DNA of 64,000 bases, taken from NCBI RefSeq assembly GCF_001999245.1, contig NZ_CP019630.1, positions 3,811,001 through 3,875,000 on the forward strand, given 5' to 3'. Numbering within the stretch: position 1 is the first letter of the stretch; the number at the start of each line of letters is the position of its first letter. The notes under the pieces were generated by a model that did no database searches, had not been told where the DNA came from, and saw nothing but the letters and a program-made list of their open reading frames with translations. This document shows, in pieces, positions 18,357 through 27,479 of this stretch. Position numbers and translations under genes: made by a program. This DNA is from Roseibium algicola. GTDB taxonomy: Bacteria > Pseudomonadota > Alphaproteobacteria > Rhizobiales > Stappiaceae.

Positions 18357-19313
18357 TCAGAGCTTGAGCAATTGCTCAGCCGTCGTCTCGTTGGTGATCA
18401 GGCAATTGACAAATTTGCCGTTCAACGCTCCCAGCATGGCCGGCACCTTGCCGTCGCCCGCCGCAATTCCGTAAACCGGTTTCTCTCCGGCCGGCAGCAG
18501 GGGGGCACTGGCTACCAGGTCATTGGTAAGTCCTTCGACCAGCGCGCCTTTTCGGTCGTAGACCCAGCTAGTGATCTCGCCGATGGCACCGGCTTTCTCC
18601 AGTGCGCGCATTTCGTCGTGACTGACGAATCCGTCGACCGTCAGTGGTGCAGTCGGTCCCATGTTGCCGATACCCACGAAAGTAACGTCCGCCTGCCGGA
18701 TGAGATCGAGGATATTGTGCACCGCTTCCTGGTTATGCAGCAGTTGCAACTCCTCGCGGGAGCGGGCGAAGACGGGCAGCGGCATCGGGTAGTGCCGGGC
18801 ATTGATGCGGTCGGCAAGCCGGATGATGACGTTGTAGGCCGAGGCCGAGCCGTCCGACATCATGTTGCCCAGAAGCGAGACGATGCGGTGCTGCGGACAG
18901 TCCATCATCGGCAACTGATCCACCGAGGCGCGTAGGGTGCGGCCCGTGCCGTAGGCGATGATCTTGGGTTTCTGGGAGCGGAAATGACGTTCCATCTCGG
19001 TGGCGGCCGCCTGGGCAATGCCGACCGTGGAGGACGGGGCATCCGGGTCGCTGGGAACCACTTCGCAGCTCTGCAGTCCGAAGCGTTCCGTCAGGCGGGT
19101 GCTCAGTTCCATGCAGTTGGCGATCGGGTGGTCGAGCCGCACCTTGATCAGTCGTTCACTGACTGCAAGCGAAACCAGCCGCTGTGCCGATTGGCGGGAC
19201 ACGCCGAGCTTGCGGGCGATCTCGTCCTGGGTGTTGCCGGCAACATAGTATAACCAGCCGGCGCGGGCGGCGTCATCGAGACGGGATGCCTCGGCAGGAA
19301 TTTTCTGTTTCAT
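18357..19313 (-). CDS. smoC: SorC-family sugar-responsive transcriptional regulator
   Basis: Regulator of 318 residues. An N-terminal helix-turn-helix (TQDEIARKLGVSRQSAQRLVSLA, near residues 28-50) is followed by a SorC/DeoR-type sugar-binding domain with the segments VGIAQAAATEMER, IIAYGTGRTLRASVDQL and VYGIAAGDGKVPAMLGAL. It is encoded just upstream of smoE on the same strand but is separated from it by an intrinsic terminator, so it is a separate unit. It is the likely inducer-sensing controller of the smo/mtlK operon. The HAD gene ends 1 bp before its start. Confidence 0.88.
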   Translation of the reverse strand: MKQKIPAEASRLDDAARAGWLYYVAGNTQDEIARKLGVSRQSAQRLVSLAVSERLIKVRLDHPIANCMELSTRLTERFGLQSCEVVPSDPDAPSSTVGIAQAAATEMERHFRSQKPKIIAYGTGRTLRASVDQLPMMDCPQHRIVSLLGNMMSDGSASAYNVIIRLADRINARHYPMPLPVFARSREELQLLHNQEAVHNILDLIRQADVTFVGIGNMGPTAPLTVDGFVSHDEMRALEKAGAIGEITSWVYDRKGALVEGLTNDLVASAPLLPAGEKPVYGIAAGDGKVPAMLGALNGKFVNCLITNETTAEQLLKL

Positions 19314-19314
19314 C

Positions 19315-19995
19315 TTAGTTGCCGTTGTTCTTCAGATCCGGCCTAAGCTGAAAGAATTCGCCGAAAGATGCAAACAGTTGCGCGGCACCCGCAGTGGCAG
19401 TGGCCGAATTCAGAAGGCCGGAAAGGTGCGAACCGCCAATGAAACGGTAGACTTCCATACCGGCGGCAAGCCCTGCCTTGATGCCGTTTTCGCTGTCCTC
19501 GATCACCAGGCAGCGCTCCGGTGCGACACCATGTTTTTCCGCCGCCAGCAGGAACAGGTCCGGCGCGGGTTTGCCGTGAGCGACTTCGGAAGCCGTGGTG
19601 GTCCGGCCGGCAAAGAGATCCGTCAGCCCGGTTATCTCCAGCGATCTGGCGAGCCGCGGCGGGCTGGAACTGGTCGCAAGGCAATAGTCCACGCCAAGGT
19701 TCTCGATCACCTCCCGCACGCCGTCGATCGGTCTGAGCTCCGCTTCAAAGGCGCTGAGAAGGCTTGCCCGGTAGGCGGTTTCGAATTCCGGCGGCAGGTC
19801 GACACCGAATTCCTTGCGGATCTGCTGCAGGACAACCGGATAGCTTCGACCCAGAAAATGGTGAGCGACGTAGTCCATGGTGATGTGGACGTTCCGCGTC
19901 GCCAGTTCTGCCACCAGCATGCGCGCGCTGATGACTTCGCTGTCGATGAGAACACCGTCGCAGTCGAAGATGACTAGGTCGATTGGCTGATTCAA
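19315..19995 (-). CDS. HAD-superfamily sugar-phosphatase-like hydrolase
   Basis: Haloacid-dehalogenase-fold phosphatase of about 226 residues. It has motif I IFDCDGVLIDSE, motif II LATSSSPPR, the lysine in VAHGKPAPDLFL and motif IV CLVIEDSENGIKAG, placing it with the beta-phosphoglucomutase/sugar-phosphatase subgroup. The frame also has an ATG at 20040, which lies inside the palindromic repeat and lacks a ribosome-binding site. The TTG at 19995 has CAGGAA nine bases upstream and is preferred. Co-transcription with smoC suggests clearance of a phosphorylated polyol or sugar. The substrate is not known. Confidence 0.8.
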   Translation of the reverse strand: MNQPIDLVIFDCDGVLIDSEVISARMLVAELATRNVHITMDYVAHHFLGRSYPVVLQQIRKEFGVDLPPEFETAYRASLLSAFEAELRPIDGVREVIENLGVDYCLATSSSPPRLARSLEITGLTDLFAGRTTTASEVAHGKPAPDLFLLAAEKHGVAPERCLVIEDSENGIKAGLAAGMEVYRFIGGSHLSGLLNSATATAGAAQLFASFGEFFQLRPDLKNNGN

Positions 19996-20034
19996 ACTCG
20001 GGGTTCCTGCCGATTGGAAAGTTAAAACGAACGA

Positions 20035-20142
20035 CCTCATCCTGAGGAGGCGCGCAAGCGCCGTCTCGAAGGATGGGCCGCTTGCTCAGGAGTATGAAGC
20101 CCAACCTTCGAGACGGACCTGGCGGTCCTCCTCAGGATGAGG
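20035..20142. repeat. Dispersed palindromic repeat, copy 1
   Basis: A 108-bp element with 16-bp perfect terminal arms (CCTCATCCTGAGGAGG / CCTCCTCAGGATGAGG) and a second inner pair (CGTCTCGAAGGATGGG with one mismatch). A related 106-bp element lies at 59802-59907. It sits between the HAD gene and the DUF1523-type gene. Elements with these ends are widespread between genes in Hyphomicrobiales. Confidence 0.88.
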
Positions 20143-20190
20143 GCGGTGCAGAGAGCACGGCCGACAGAGAGGCACGCCGTTCCGGTCCCG

Positions 20191-20859
20191 TCAACCGAAC
20201 CAGCGCTTCAGCCATCGGCGGAAGCCGCTCGTGGCTTCGCTCGCGCGGCGATGGGCGCTGGCGCGGGCCTGCTCGGCGCTATCGCCGACATCGTCCATGA
20301 AGTCGTCGATACCGTCGACCACCGGGTCGATCCGGCGTTTCTTGAAGGCGTTGACGGTCTTGATGATCAGATAGGCGAGAGCGACAAGCACCACGACGAA
20401 CAGGATATTGAACCATGGGATCAGGAAGACATCCGGCCCGGAGACAACCTCGATGCTGATGGCATTGGGAAAGATCGTGAACAGCTCCACACGCCAGCCA
20501 TAGTGGGTGACGGCGATCCAGACATCATCGCTTTTCTTGGCCAGATCCTGCGCCTGGGCGGTGATGTTGCTGCTGTCGAACTTGAAATAGGGCGGCCAGC
20601 CCCAGTCGGTGTCTTCGTTGCGATAGACCCTTGGCTTGCCGTTCGGCCAGACCGTATTGATGAAGCGGACGTCCCGTGTCCAGTTCTTGTTGGTACCTGC
20701 ATCGGGGGCGGCCCAGAAGAGCGACGAAGCGCCGATGTCCATGCGCTTGACGTCGGTGCCGACGATCCGAACCACATCACGTCCCGGCAACGTGTAATGG
20801 AGGAAGGCGACAAGGATCAGCAGGAGCGGAATGCCGATTATCCATTTGATCCACTTCAT
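20191..20859 (-). CDS. DUF1523-type membrane-anchored protein
   Basis: Protein of 222 residues with an N-terminal membrane segment (WIIGIPLLLILVAFLHYTL) and a second near residues 150-172 (WFNILFVVVLVALAYLIIKTV). The domain between them (RDVVRIVGTDVKRMD; DVRFINTVWPNGKPRVYRNE) matches what I recall of DUF1523. The longest frame runs to 21093, but that extension overlaps the previous gene. The ATG at 20859 overlaps its stop (ATGA). It is the last gene of the five-gene AAA operon and would be its membrane component. Function is unknown. Confidence 0.8.
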   Translation of the reverse strand: MKWIKWIIGIPLLLILVAFLHYTLPGRDVVRIVGTDVKRMDIGASSLFWAAPDAGTNKNWTRDVRFINTVWPNGKPRVYRNEDTDWGWPPYFKFDSSNITAQAQDLAKKSDDVWIAVTHYGWRVELFTIFPNAISIEVVSGPDVFLIPWFNILFVVVLVALAYLIIKTVNAFKKRRIDPVVDGIDDFMDDVGDSAEQARASAHRRASEATSGFRRWLKRWFG

Positions 20860-22223
20860 TGTACCCCGTCCTCGCCGTCTTGTTCTCCGGGGATTGCACC
20901 CCACGGCCCCATGTTCCTGCCGAAGCCGTAGTCGGCCTGGTCTTCTTCCGCCATGGCGGCCTCCGGTCCGAACAGTTCCAGCCGCGTGCCGACCTTGTCG
21001 ACCATATATTCCTCCGCAAGGAACTGGACCGCGTAGTTCTTCTTGGCTTCGCTCCAGCTTCGGTAATGACCGTAGAATGCGTCCTTGTGACAAATGAAAA
21101 GCTGGCGGAAGTCAAGCGGCGTCAATTCGGACAGCAGCATGTTGACCAGGTTCTTGTCGCGGTGATTGCGCGAGCGAAGCAGGTAGAAATAGGCCGCGTT
21201 TTCCGGTTCGACCCACAGCTTGTCGTCTTTCAGCTCCAGCCTGTGCACGATGTCGTTGAGGGCGTGATATTCCGCGGGGAGCTGCTGGTGATACTTGCGT
21301 CTCAAAGCGCGCAGGTCACGCCGCGAGACGTCCGACAGATCCTCGCCCTGGCTGGCGGCCGTGTCGATGACGATGAAGTCCAGTTTCTGTTTCAAAAGGC
21401 TCTTGGCGATGCTGCCGCCTGCATCGAGGATAGGCTCCACCAACTGGTTTCGATTGAGGAAATCGGCCACCTCGTAGCGGTCTTCCAGGCTGAAGAGGTG
21501 CTTCACGGGCAGGTCGACGACAATGTCCATGCGCCTGGAGGCGATGCATGCGGTTTCCTTCACATCGCGAAAGATGTAGAGGCCGCCGAAATGGGAGGTA
21601 TGGAAATTTCCCTGCTCATAGCTTTTCGAACTGATCGCCAAGGGGGTGCGGATGATGTCGCCGGTGTGCTTGGAAAGCTCGATCATGTCCGCGATCAGCA
21701 CATCGTCCCACCAGCCGTCGGGCTCGCTCATGAACGCTTCGATCTTGTCGGCCAGTTCGTCACCTGCTTCGGAATGCCCGCCGACGGTGTCCGCCTCCAC
21801 CTCGATCGCCCTGATATAAAACAGGTCCTGCGGCGAGGTGATGGAATAGATCGAGTTGACCAGTTCACCGACGACGCAATCGCGGATCGACAGCGCAAAG
21901 AGCTGTTCCTCATTGTCCTCGATGAAGCGTTTCAGGATCGAACGCGACGTGGAGAACCGCGCGTTCAACAACGGTGCGGTCTTCTGTTCGATCGACAGCA
22001 GAATGAACTGCCGATTGCAGCCGTGCGGATTGAGGTAGTGGATGTCGTCCAGCTCGTCGCCGATCTCCGGCGAAAATCCGGAGATATCGACGTGAAAGGC
22101 CTCGAGCGCCGTTCGCTTGCCGGTCAGGTGTTCCAGCGCGCGGTTGTAGCGGGCCACCATGGACGGTGCGGAGACCTCGTAGAGGTTGCCGAACATCAAG
22201 CCATGTTTGACGAGCCTCATCAT
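20856..22223 (-). CDS. Conserved protein of unknown function, AAA operon (455 aa)
   Basis: Soluble-looking protein of 455 residues without signal peptide or clear membrane segment. It is acidic at the C-terminus (EQDGEDGVQ) and rich in charged residues. I do not recognise a catalytic motif. It resembles proteins I recall as DUF6638, found next to AAA ATPases in alphaproteobacteria, but this is memory, not a search. It is coupled to the AAA ATPase gene upstream (overlapping ATGATG) and to the membrane protein downstream, so the three are probably made in fixed ratio. Confidence 0.75.
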   Translation of the reverse strand: MMRLVKHGLMFGNLYEVSAPSMVARYNRALEHLTGKRTALEAFHVDISGFSPEIGDELDDIHYLNPHGCNRQFILLSIEQKTAPLLNARFSTSRSILKRFIEDNEEQLFALSIRDCVVGELVNSIYSITSPQDLFYIRAIEVEADTVGGHSEAGDELADKIEAFMSEPDGWWDDVLIADMIELSKHTGDIIRTPLAISSKSYEQGNFHTSHFGGLYIFRDVKETACIASRRMDIVVDLPVKHLFSLEDRYEVADFLNRNQLVEPILDAGGSIAKSLLKQKLDFIVIDTAASQGEDLSDVSRRDLRALRRKYHQQLPAEYHALNDIVHRLELKDDKLWVEPENAAYFYLLRSRNHRDKNLVNMLLSELTPLDFRQLFICHKDAFYGHYRSWSEAKKNYAVQFLAEEYMVDKVGTRLELFGPEAAMAEEDQADYGFGRNMGPWGAIPGEQDGEDGVQ

Positions 22224-24169
22224 GTGCGCGTGATTTCCATGTAGCGGCGCTTGGCTTCTTCCATGCGCTGCATCTCGCGCACGGCATTCTCGATGGCAAC
22301 CTCGTCCGACTTGTCCGCATAGCGGAATTCGCTGTCCGCGTAGCGGTTGATTTCCTGGATGACCATGTCGACGGTGATCGGCTGCGCCAGGTCGGCGATC
22401 ATCGCCTTCTTGGTCTCGTAGTCCTTGAACAGGAACAGTTCCGGATCTTCCATCCAGGCATCCGGCAATTCGAAGTCCATCGCCCGCACTTTCACGGCAT
22501 CGGTGATGTTCTTGATCGCCCGGCCGGTGAAACGTTCGTCCGCTTGCTGGATGGCCTTCAGGTAGGTCCCGAGCTTGGCGATCGTGTCCAGGTCACCGAT
22601 TTCAGCTCGCACTTTGTCGAACACCTTCGTCAGCGCATCTTCCTGTGGCCGGGAGTGACGCTCGTAGGACGCCGCAACGGCCTTCTTCAGGGCCTGGGCC
22701 TCGAAAAGATCATGGTCGCCGACTGGGATCGAGTGGTTCTTGCCCATCAGCAGATGCAGGATGTCGATGTAGTCCTCGCGGCTTTGCGGGCCGTCGACCA
22801 GAAAGCGGGCGCCGGCGCGCTGGCGCAGGGCGTCATCGACGTTCTCCGGATAGTTGGAGAACATGCCGAACGTGCAGTTGCCGCGCACCACAGTGTTGGC
22901 ACCGGCAAAGCTCTCCATCAGGACCGCTGTAATTTCGAGCTGGCCGGCAGAGGACTGGCGATCGCCGCGCTTGCCGGCAAGCTGGTCTATGTCGTCGATG
23001 GTGCCGAAACCGATCACATTCGGGTCGGTGACATTGCGGATGAAGGCCTTGGCATTCTGGGCAGACTTGCCCTGGTAGCTGTCGATACTCTCCGTGGAGA
23101 GGTTCTGATAGCGGAACGGATAGCCGGCGACCTGGCAATAGTCGTTGACCATGCCGGCCATCATCTGGATCAGGGTTGTCTTGCCGGTGCCCGGCTTGCC
23201 GTCGCCCATGAAGGTGAAGATGAAGCCGCCGAGTTCCGCGAACGGGTTGAGCTTGCGGTCGAAATCGTAGGCCATCAGCATCTTGGCAAGCTTCATCGCC
23301 TGGTATTTGGCGATGTGGTTGCCGACGACTTCTTCCGGCTTCTTGAACGCCATGGCGAGCGTGGTCGAGTGCGCGCGTGCAGAAGGCGTGAAGCCGGTAA
23401 TCTCGAAATTGTCCGCTTCCACACGGTAGCGGCTTTCCGAGAACGCCTGCAGCACGCTGACGCCTTCCGCGCGAAGTGTCACCTTTTCCATCAGCTGTTC
23501 GCAGAAGGACGTCACCAGGCCGATCAACTGGGCATCGGTTTCAATCGCGGCAGCGGCAATTTCCTGGTCCAGCTCCCAGAGAACACCATGAAGGGCGAGC
23601 TGGTCGTTGTCGAAAAGGATTTCCTCGACGTCGCCGCACTGGACTTCGGTTTCACCGGTTTCGGCTGAGAGCCCCGACAGGAGGAAGTCCGTCATGTTGG
23701 CAAAGACGTGCAGCGCAATCATGGCCGTTGCCGACAGAAGTTCCTGGAACCGCATTTTCTGCGAGGCGTCCAGCGTTCCGGCAAGGTTGGCGCGCTTTAG
23801 CTCGGCAAGGCCGGTCCGGTCGGCAAACTGGTCGGACGTTACCTGGGCGACAGCCAGCGCTCGGCGCAGGGACCGCAGAACGCTCGCCTGAAGCGGGGTG
23901 GTCAGAGCATCGTCGTCGCATTCCAGAATGCGGTTTGAAAGCTGCACACCTTCGGGACGGGCCGTGGAACGGGTGACGAGGCCGGGCGTCGTGGAGCGGA
24001 ACCGCCGGCGGGCGCCAAGGCCGGGTGAACGGTCCTGTGCAACGGGCGCATCCGACTTCTTGGCGATCCGCGGGGTGTGGTCGAAGCCCTGGAGCATTGC
24101 TTCCGCAAAGGCGTATTTCTCGCGGATCTTGTCTTCTTTCAGTTCCATGAGGTCGTTGGAAAGGGTCAC
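22220..24169 (-). CDS. AAA-family ATPase of the five-gene operon
   Basis: ATPase of 649 residues. The N-terminal 300 residues are helical and unrecognised. The AAA core follows: Walker A GDGKPGTGKTT (322-332), Walker B-like VIGFGTIDDID (385-395), sensor 1 MFSNYPENVDDALRQ around N439, arginine-finger candidates R449-R455 (RQRAGAR) and a sensor 2-like RFTGRAIKNITDAVK. The Walker B has Asp-Asp where most AAA proteins have Asp-Glu. The start is a GTG with a weak AGGT upstream; the ATG at 24148 is an alternative. It is encoded between two proteins of unknown function and is the likely motor of the system. Confidence 0.85.
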   Translation of the reverse strand: MTLSNDLMELKEDKIREKYAFAEAMLQGFDHTPRIAKKSDAPVAQDRSPGLGARRRFRSTTPGLVTRSTARPEGVQLSNRILECDDDALTTPLQASVLRSLRRALAVAQVTSDQFADRTGLAELKRANLAGTLDASQKMRFQELLSATAMIALHVFANMTDFLLSGLSAETGETEVQCGDVEEILFDNDQLALHGVLWELDQEIAAAAIETDAQLIGLVTSFCEQLMEKVTLRAEGVSVLQAFSESRYRVEADNFEITGFTPSARAHSTTLAMAFKKPEEVVGNHIAKYQAMKLAKMLMAYDFDRKLNPFAELGGFIFTFMGDGKPGTGKTTLIQMMAGMVNDYCQVAGYPFRYQNLSTESIDSYQGKSAQNAKAFIRNVTDPNVIGFGTIDDIDQLAGKRGDRQSSAGQLEITAVLMESFAGANTVVRGNCTFGMFSNYPENVDDALRQRAGARFLVDGPQSREDYIDILHLLMGKNHSIPVGDHDLFEAQALKKAVAASYERHSRPQEDALTKVFDKVRAEIGDLDTIAKLGTYLKAIQQADERFTGRAIKNITDAVKVRAMDFELPDAWMEDPELFLFKDYETKKAMIADLAQPITVDMVIQEINRYADSEFRYADKSDEVAIENAVREMQRMEEAKRRYMEITRT

Positions 24170-24178
24170 GCGAAAAAC

Positions 24179-25312
24179 CTATTTGTAACTGAGGATCTTG
24201 CCCGAAGGGCTGACGACATACTTGCGGATATTGGCAAAGCCCGGCGGGTTTCGCTCTTCCAGAATTTGATAAGGCCGCTGCGGCAGGATCAGCGATCGCT
24301 GCTGGTGTGTATGGCCAGCGACTTCCTGTGATGCCGGATTGTGTGCCGACAGCGGATCGAGTTGGTAGATCTGCCGCTCGACCGACGAAAAGAAGCCTGC
24401 GGATTCGAACTCGGAGCCGGAGGCGACCAGGGTTTCGGTCGTCCAGGCCAGAGCCCAGTCTTCTCCAGGACGACCGGCGGCTTCGGCCAGGACGTCGCGC
24501 AGCGGACCGGACTGTTGGGTGAAGGTGTGGCTGTACATCGGCCCCAGAAAGAACCGGCGCAGGCGCTTGGGATGCAGGTCATCGAAGTCGCGGTCGAAGC
24601 CGCGGGCGATTGTCACCAGCTTCAGGGACGCCGAGGATTGTGCGGTCAGATGGCTCTGGACGCGCGGCCAACGGCGCTCGTCCTTGGCCAGGGGCCACTT
24701 GCCGCTGTCTTCCAGGTCGAGAATGTAGATCAGCGGAATGTTCTGCTGACTGTCATAGACGGCCCAATGCAGCCTGTAGAGGCGGCGGTTGTCGACGACG
24801 TTGCCCATCCAGGCCAGACGTGGGTCGTTCCGTGCCCAGAACAGGTCGCCCTTGGCGAGCTCTTCGTAATACTGGCGCTGCGAGGCGGCAAACTGCAGGT
24901 TGGTCGGCGAGGACTGTTCACGCAGGATATGGTTGACCATCTCCAGCTTGAGTTCGCGCATTGCCGGCAGCGACCGTAAATGCTTGTCCGCCTGCATGGC
25001 GTCGTTCGCCATCTGCAGCAGCTCCTGATAGATCGGGAAGCCGCTGTCCTGACGGTCGATGTTCAAAAGCGAGGGCAGCATGTCCGACACGCGGCCCGCC
25101 AGCAGATATTTGTAGGAAAGCGCCGTGAAGGTTCCCGACAGCGCTTCCAGGTATTCTTTCAGAACCGGTATTTCCGAGGCGAGCGCAGTGTTCTCGTTGA
25201 TGACGCTTTCCGCCACCCCTTGCAAATGCGAGATGATCCGCTCGAACTTGGCGAAGTAGCGCCGTGTTTCATGCGCTTCTTCCAGGGTTCTGTGGTCCAG
25301 GGTCAGATCCAC
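24179..25312 (-). CDS. Conserved protein of unknown function, AAA operon (377 aa)
   Basis: Protein of 377 residues without a signal peptide. The first 60 residues look helical (EEAHETRRYFAKFERIISHLQG). The centre is aromatic-rich (LFWARNDPRLAWMGNVVDNRRLYRLHWAVYD would be one block). It resembles proteins I recall as DUF6384 beside AAA ATPases, from memory only. The start is GTG with GAGGG upstream, 11 bp after the coiled-coil gene. The next gene, the AAA ATPase, starts 9 bp after its stop. No catalytic motif was recognised. Confidence 0.75.
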   Translation of the reverse strand: MDLTLDHRTLEEAHETRRYFAKFERIISHLQGVAESVINENTALASEIPVLKEYLEALSGTFTALSYKYLLAGRVSDMLPSLLNIDRQDSGFPIYQELLQMANDAMQADKHLRSLPAMRELKLEMVNHILREQSSPTNLQFAASQRQYYEELAKGDLFWARNDPRLAWMGNVVDNRRLYRLHWAVYDSQQNIPLIYILDLEDSGKWPLAKDERRWPRVQSHLTAQSSASLKLVTIARGFDRDFDDLHPKRLRRFFLGPMYSHTFTQQSGPLRDVLAEAAGRPGEDWALAWTTETLVASGSEFESAGFFSSVERQIYQLDPLSAHNPASQEVAGHTHQQRSLILPQRPYQILEERNPPGFANIRKYVVSPSGKILSYK

Positions 25313-25323
25313 GGTTCAGACCC

Positions 25324-26400
25324 TCAGGCCCCGTACGTGTTCTTGTCGTGCTTCTCGACGATCTGCTGGAACCGGCGCGCGAAACGCTCGTCCGACTTGG
25401 CCTTTTCCTCCAGCACCTTGCGGGCGAACACCATGTGGTCCTCATGGGCTTCCATCATGTCGGCCATGCGCTGGTTGGTTGCCGAGCCGATGGCGGCCAT
25501 CGCGGACTGGGCTTCCTTGTCGGTGGCCACGCCGATCTCGTTGATCTTGTGGGCGATATCCTGCTGCTGGGCCGTCTTGAGGGATTTCACAAGCGCATCG
25601 TAGAGCACGACGCGCTGCTTTGTATCCGTCTGCAGCTTGTTGATCAGCACCATCTGGGTGGCCGCCTGGTTCTGAAGGCTGTCGACCCAGGTCTTTCCCT
25701 TTTCGATGTAGCGTTCCAGCGTCTGGCTCTCGGCCAGTTTGACCTGCTCTTCCTGGGCCAGGCGGTTGTATTCGGCATTCATCTCCGCCAGCTGGCTCTC
25801 CAGCTTGGTGCGCTCGGAGGCATCGGTCTCCACGGAAATCTTGTTTTCCAGAGCAATCACGTCCGGATCCATGGCCACAAGCTTGGCCTTGATTTCCTCC
25901 AGTGTGCCGACTGTCTGTTCGCGCTGGCTCAGCGTGTCGCTGAGGTTGGTTTCCACGCGCTTGGAATGTTCGTTCAGCGTGTTGAGCTGCTCCTGCAGAA
26001 GTTGTCCGATGACATTGGACTTGGTGATCAGGTCCTGAAGCTTGTCGTCGATGCTGGCGGAGCGCATGCGTTCCTGGCGGATGCTGTCGGAGCGCTGCTT
26101 GGAAAAGATGCCGATGAAGCTTTCCCATCCGGTCTTCGTGCGCATGGCATCGAAGTCCTTGGAGAAGGTCGCGGTGACATCGTCAAGACCCATGATGAGC
26201 TCGGCGATGTTGGCGCCCATGAGCTCGGTGTGCTTGTGAACATCGTCCAGTGACGCGTTCTCGATGTCGATGGAAATGTCCTGCCCGGTGTCCAGCTTGG
26301 ACTTCGCGGTTTCGATCTTCGAGGTCAGCTCGTCGATCTTCTGCCTCGCGGCGGCAACTTCCTTTTTCGACTTTTCAATCTGAGCGCTGAAATCCGCCAT
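25324..26400 (-). CDS. Long coiled-coil protein, TelA-like
   Basis: Protein of 358 residues that is almost entirely predicted coiled coil: heptad-like Leu/Ile spacing, Glu/Lys/Gln-rich, with only one Pro in the middle. It opens with ADFSAQIEKSKKEVAAARQKIDEL. The C-terminal third (MVLINKLQTDTKQRVVLYDALVKSLKTA; NQRMADMMEAHEDHM) recalls TelA-family proteins, which are linked to stress and toxic-anion response. That likeness is an impression. It is the first gene of the operon, with GGAAGGGG upstream of the ATG, and may act as scaffold or sensor for the AAA ATPase. Confidence 0.78.
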   Translation of the reverse strand: MADFSAQIEKSKKEVAAARQKIDELTSKIETAKSKLDTGQDISIDIENASLDDVHKHTELMGANIAELIMGLDDVTATFSKDFDAMRTKTGWESFIGIFSKQRSDSIRQERMRSASIDDKLQDLITKSNVIGQLLQEQLNTLNEHSKRVETNLSDTLSQREQTVGTLEEIKAKLVAMDPDVIALENKISVETDASERTKLESQLAEMNAEYNRLAQEEQVKLAESQTLERYIEKGKTWVDSLQNQAATQMVLINKLQTDTKQRVVLYDALVKSLKTAQQQDIAHKINEIGVATDKEAQSAMAAIGSATNQRMADMMEAHEDHMVFARKVLEEKAKSDERFARRFQQIVEKHDKNTYGA

Positions 26401-26536
26401 GGGCCCCTTCCGGATAAAAATTTTTCAAAGTGATTCTTATTTAGCAAGTCTTCTTGGAAATACAATTACAACGCGCTTGCCGAAACGTCATGGTTCCACA
26501 TGCTTGCGGCGTGTTTCGTGGACGGCGTGAAGCTGC
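26401..26536. other. Intergenic region with the AAA-operon promoter
   Basis: A 136-bp gap before the AAA operon. The 60 bp next to the coiled-coil gene is much more AT-rich than the surroundings (runs such as AAAAATTTTT) and is the likely promoter. No clear dyad was seen. Confidence 0.4.
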
Positions 26537-27250
26537 TCAGTCTTGAAGACGGCCGGGGAAGCCGATGCTGGATGCCCGTTGTACCCGCAGCCAGAGTTGT
26601 CCGTCGAAGGCCTTCCTGTCTAGAAAATCCACACGAAGTCCGAGACTGGTGCACTCGGTGTCGATCCAGGACTTGCTGTGGCGAACGATCCCCGGTTCAT
26701 CGGAAACATGGCTGGTGCCGACCCATGCTGTGCCGTTGTAGTCCTCTTCCGGGGACCTCGCAGGGAGGTAGGAAACGAGGAAAACCGCATTCTCGTTCGA
26801 GTTCTGGAGAAAACCCTCCAGCATCGTGCGGATATGAGACTTGCTGCAATGGGTCCAGATGGACCCCGCCAGAACCATGTCGAACTTTTTACCGAACACG
26901 GACAGGTCGAATTCGGCATTGTGGTCGAAACGCGGCTGTCTTTGTCGAAGGACCTGATCATCAAACAACAGATCAAGTCCCCAACGCACCCTGTCGCGGT
27001 GCGGTTCGATACCGCAGTAGTTTTGCTCTCCAAGAAAGGGAATCAGCCAGTAGGCGGTCCGCAGACAACCGCAGCCGATTTCCAGCACGCTCCTTTCCGG
27101 CGACAAGCCTTCGCGCAGGAGCTCTGCGAATTGACGTCTGCCACCTTCATCGAAGGTCTGGGTCGGCACGCCAAGAAATCCGTGGTCGAGCGCCATCTTC
27201 TCGCCAAGGCGCTGGACGTTTGTTTTTTGCTGATCCGATGCTGTCTTCAT
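26537..27250 (-). CDS. SAM-dependent methyltransferase
   Basis: Class I methyltransferase of 237 residues with the SAM-binding motif I SVLEIGCGCLRTAYWLIPFL near residues 53-72, an acidic residue after beta-2 (GIEPHRDRV) and motif IV-like FDMVLAGSIWTH. The frame runs up to 27346, but the ATG at 27250 with AAGG upstream is preferred. Divergent from the acyltransferase gene at the start of the sugar cluster, it may methylate a sugar, a glycan or a small molecule. The substrate is not visible. Confidence 0.8.
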   Translation of the reverse strand: MKTASDQQKTNVQRLGEKMALDHGFLGVPTQTFDEGGRRQFAELLREGLSPERSVLEIGCGCLRTAYWLIPFLGEQNYCGIEPHRDRVRWGLDLLFDDQVLRQRQPRFDHNAEFDLSVFGKKFDMVLAGSIWTHCSKSHIRTMLEGFLQNSNENAVFLVSYLPARSPEEDYNGTAWVGTSHVSDEPGIVRHSKSWIDTECTSLGLRVDFLDRKAFDGQLWLRVQRASSIGFPGRLQD

Positions 27251-27479
27251 TGCCTTGTCTGTCTGCCCGCAACACGTTCTGTGTGAAGGTGTCAGGTCTC
27301 GCGGTTCGTGGTGTTTGTCCTGTCGTAGCAGGACGGGAACGGGCATGTGGACTACCGCGAAACAGCACCTGCGGCAAAGGCGTATTTGAAAGCTTTTGAC
27401 CTTTCACGCCGTCAACGGCTATGCCATTGTTCCGCAGACCTGATCTTCAAAAACAACAACAACAGCCCCGTCAAATCAC

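Noticed and set aside
20859..22244. Plus-strand open frame of 461 codons opposite the 455-aa protein gene
   Set aside because: It is antisense to a gene that fits the operon by overlaps and spacing. Its composition is that of a high-GC shadow frame.
26401..27479. Phage or defence island boundary near the AAA operon
   Set aside because: No integrase, tRNA, att-like repeat or clear base-composition shift was visible around 20-27 kb.
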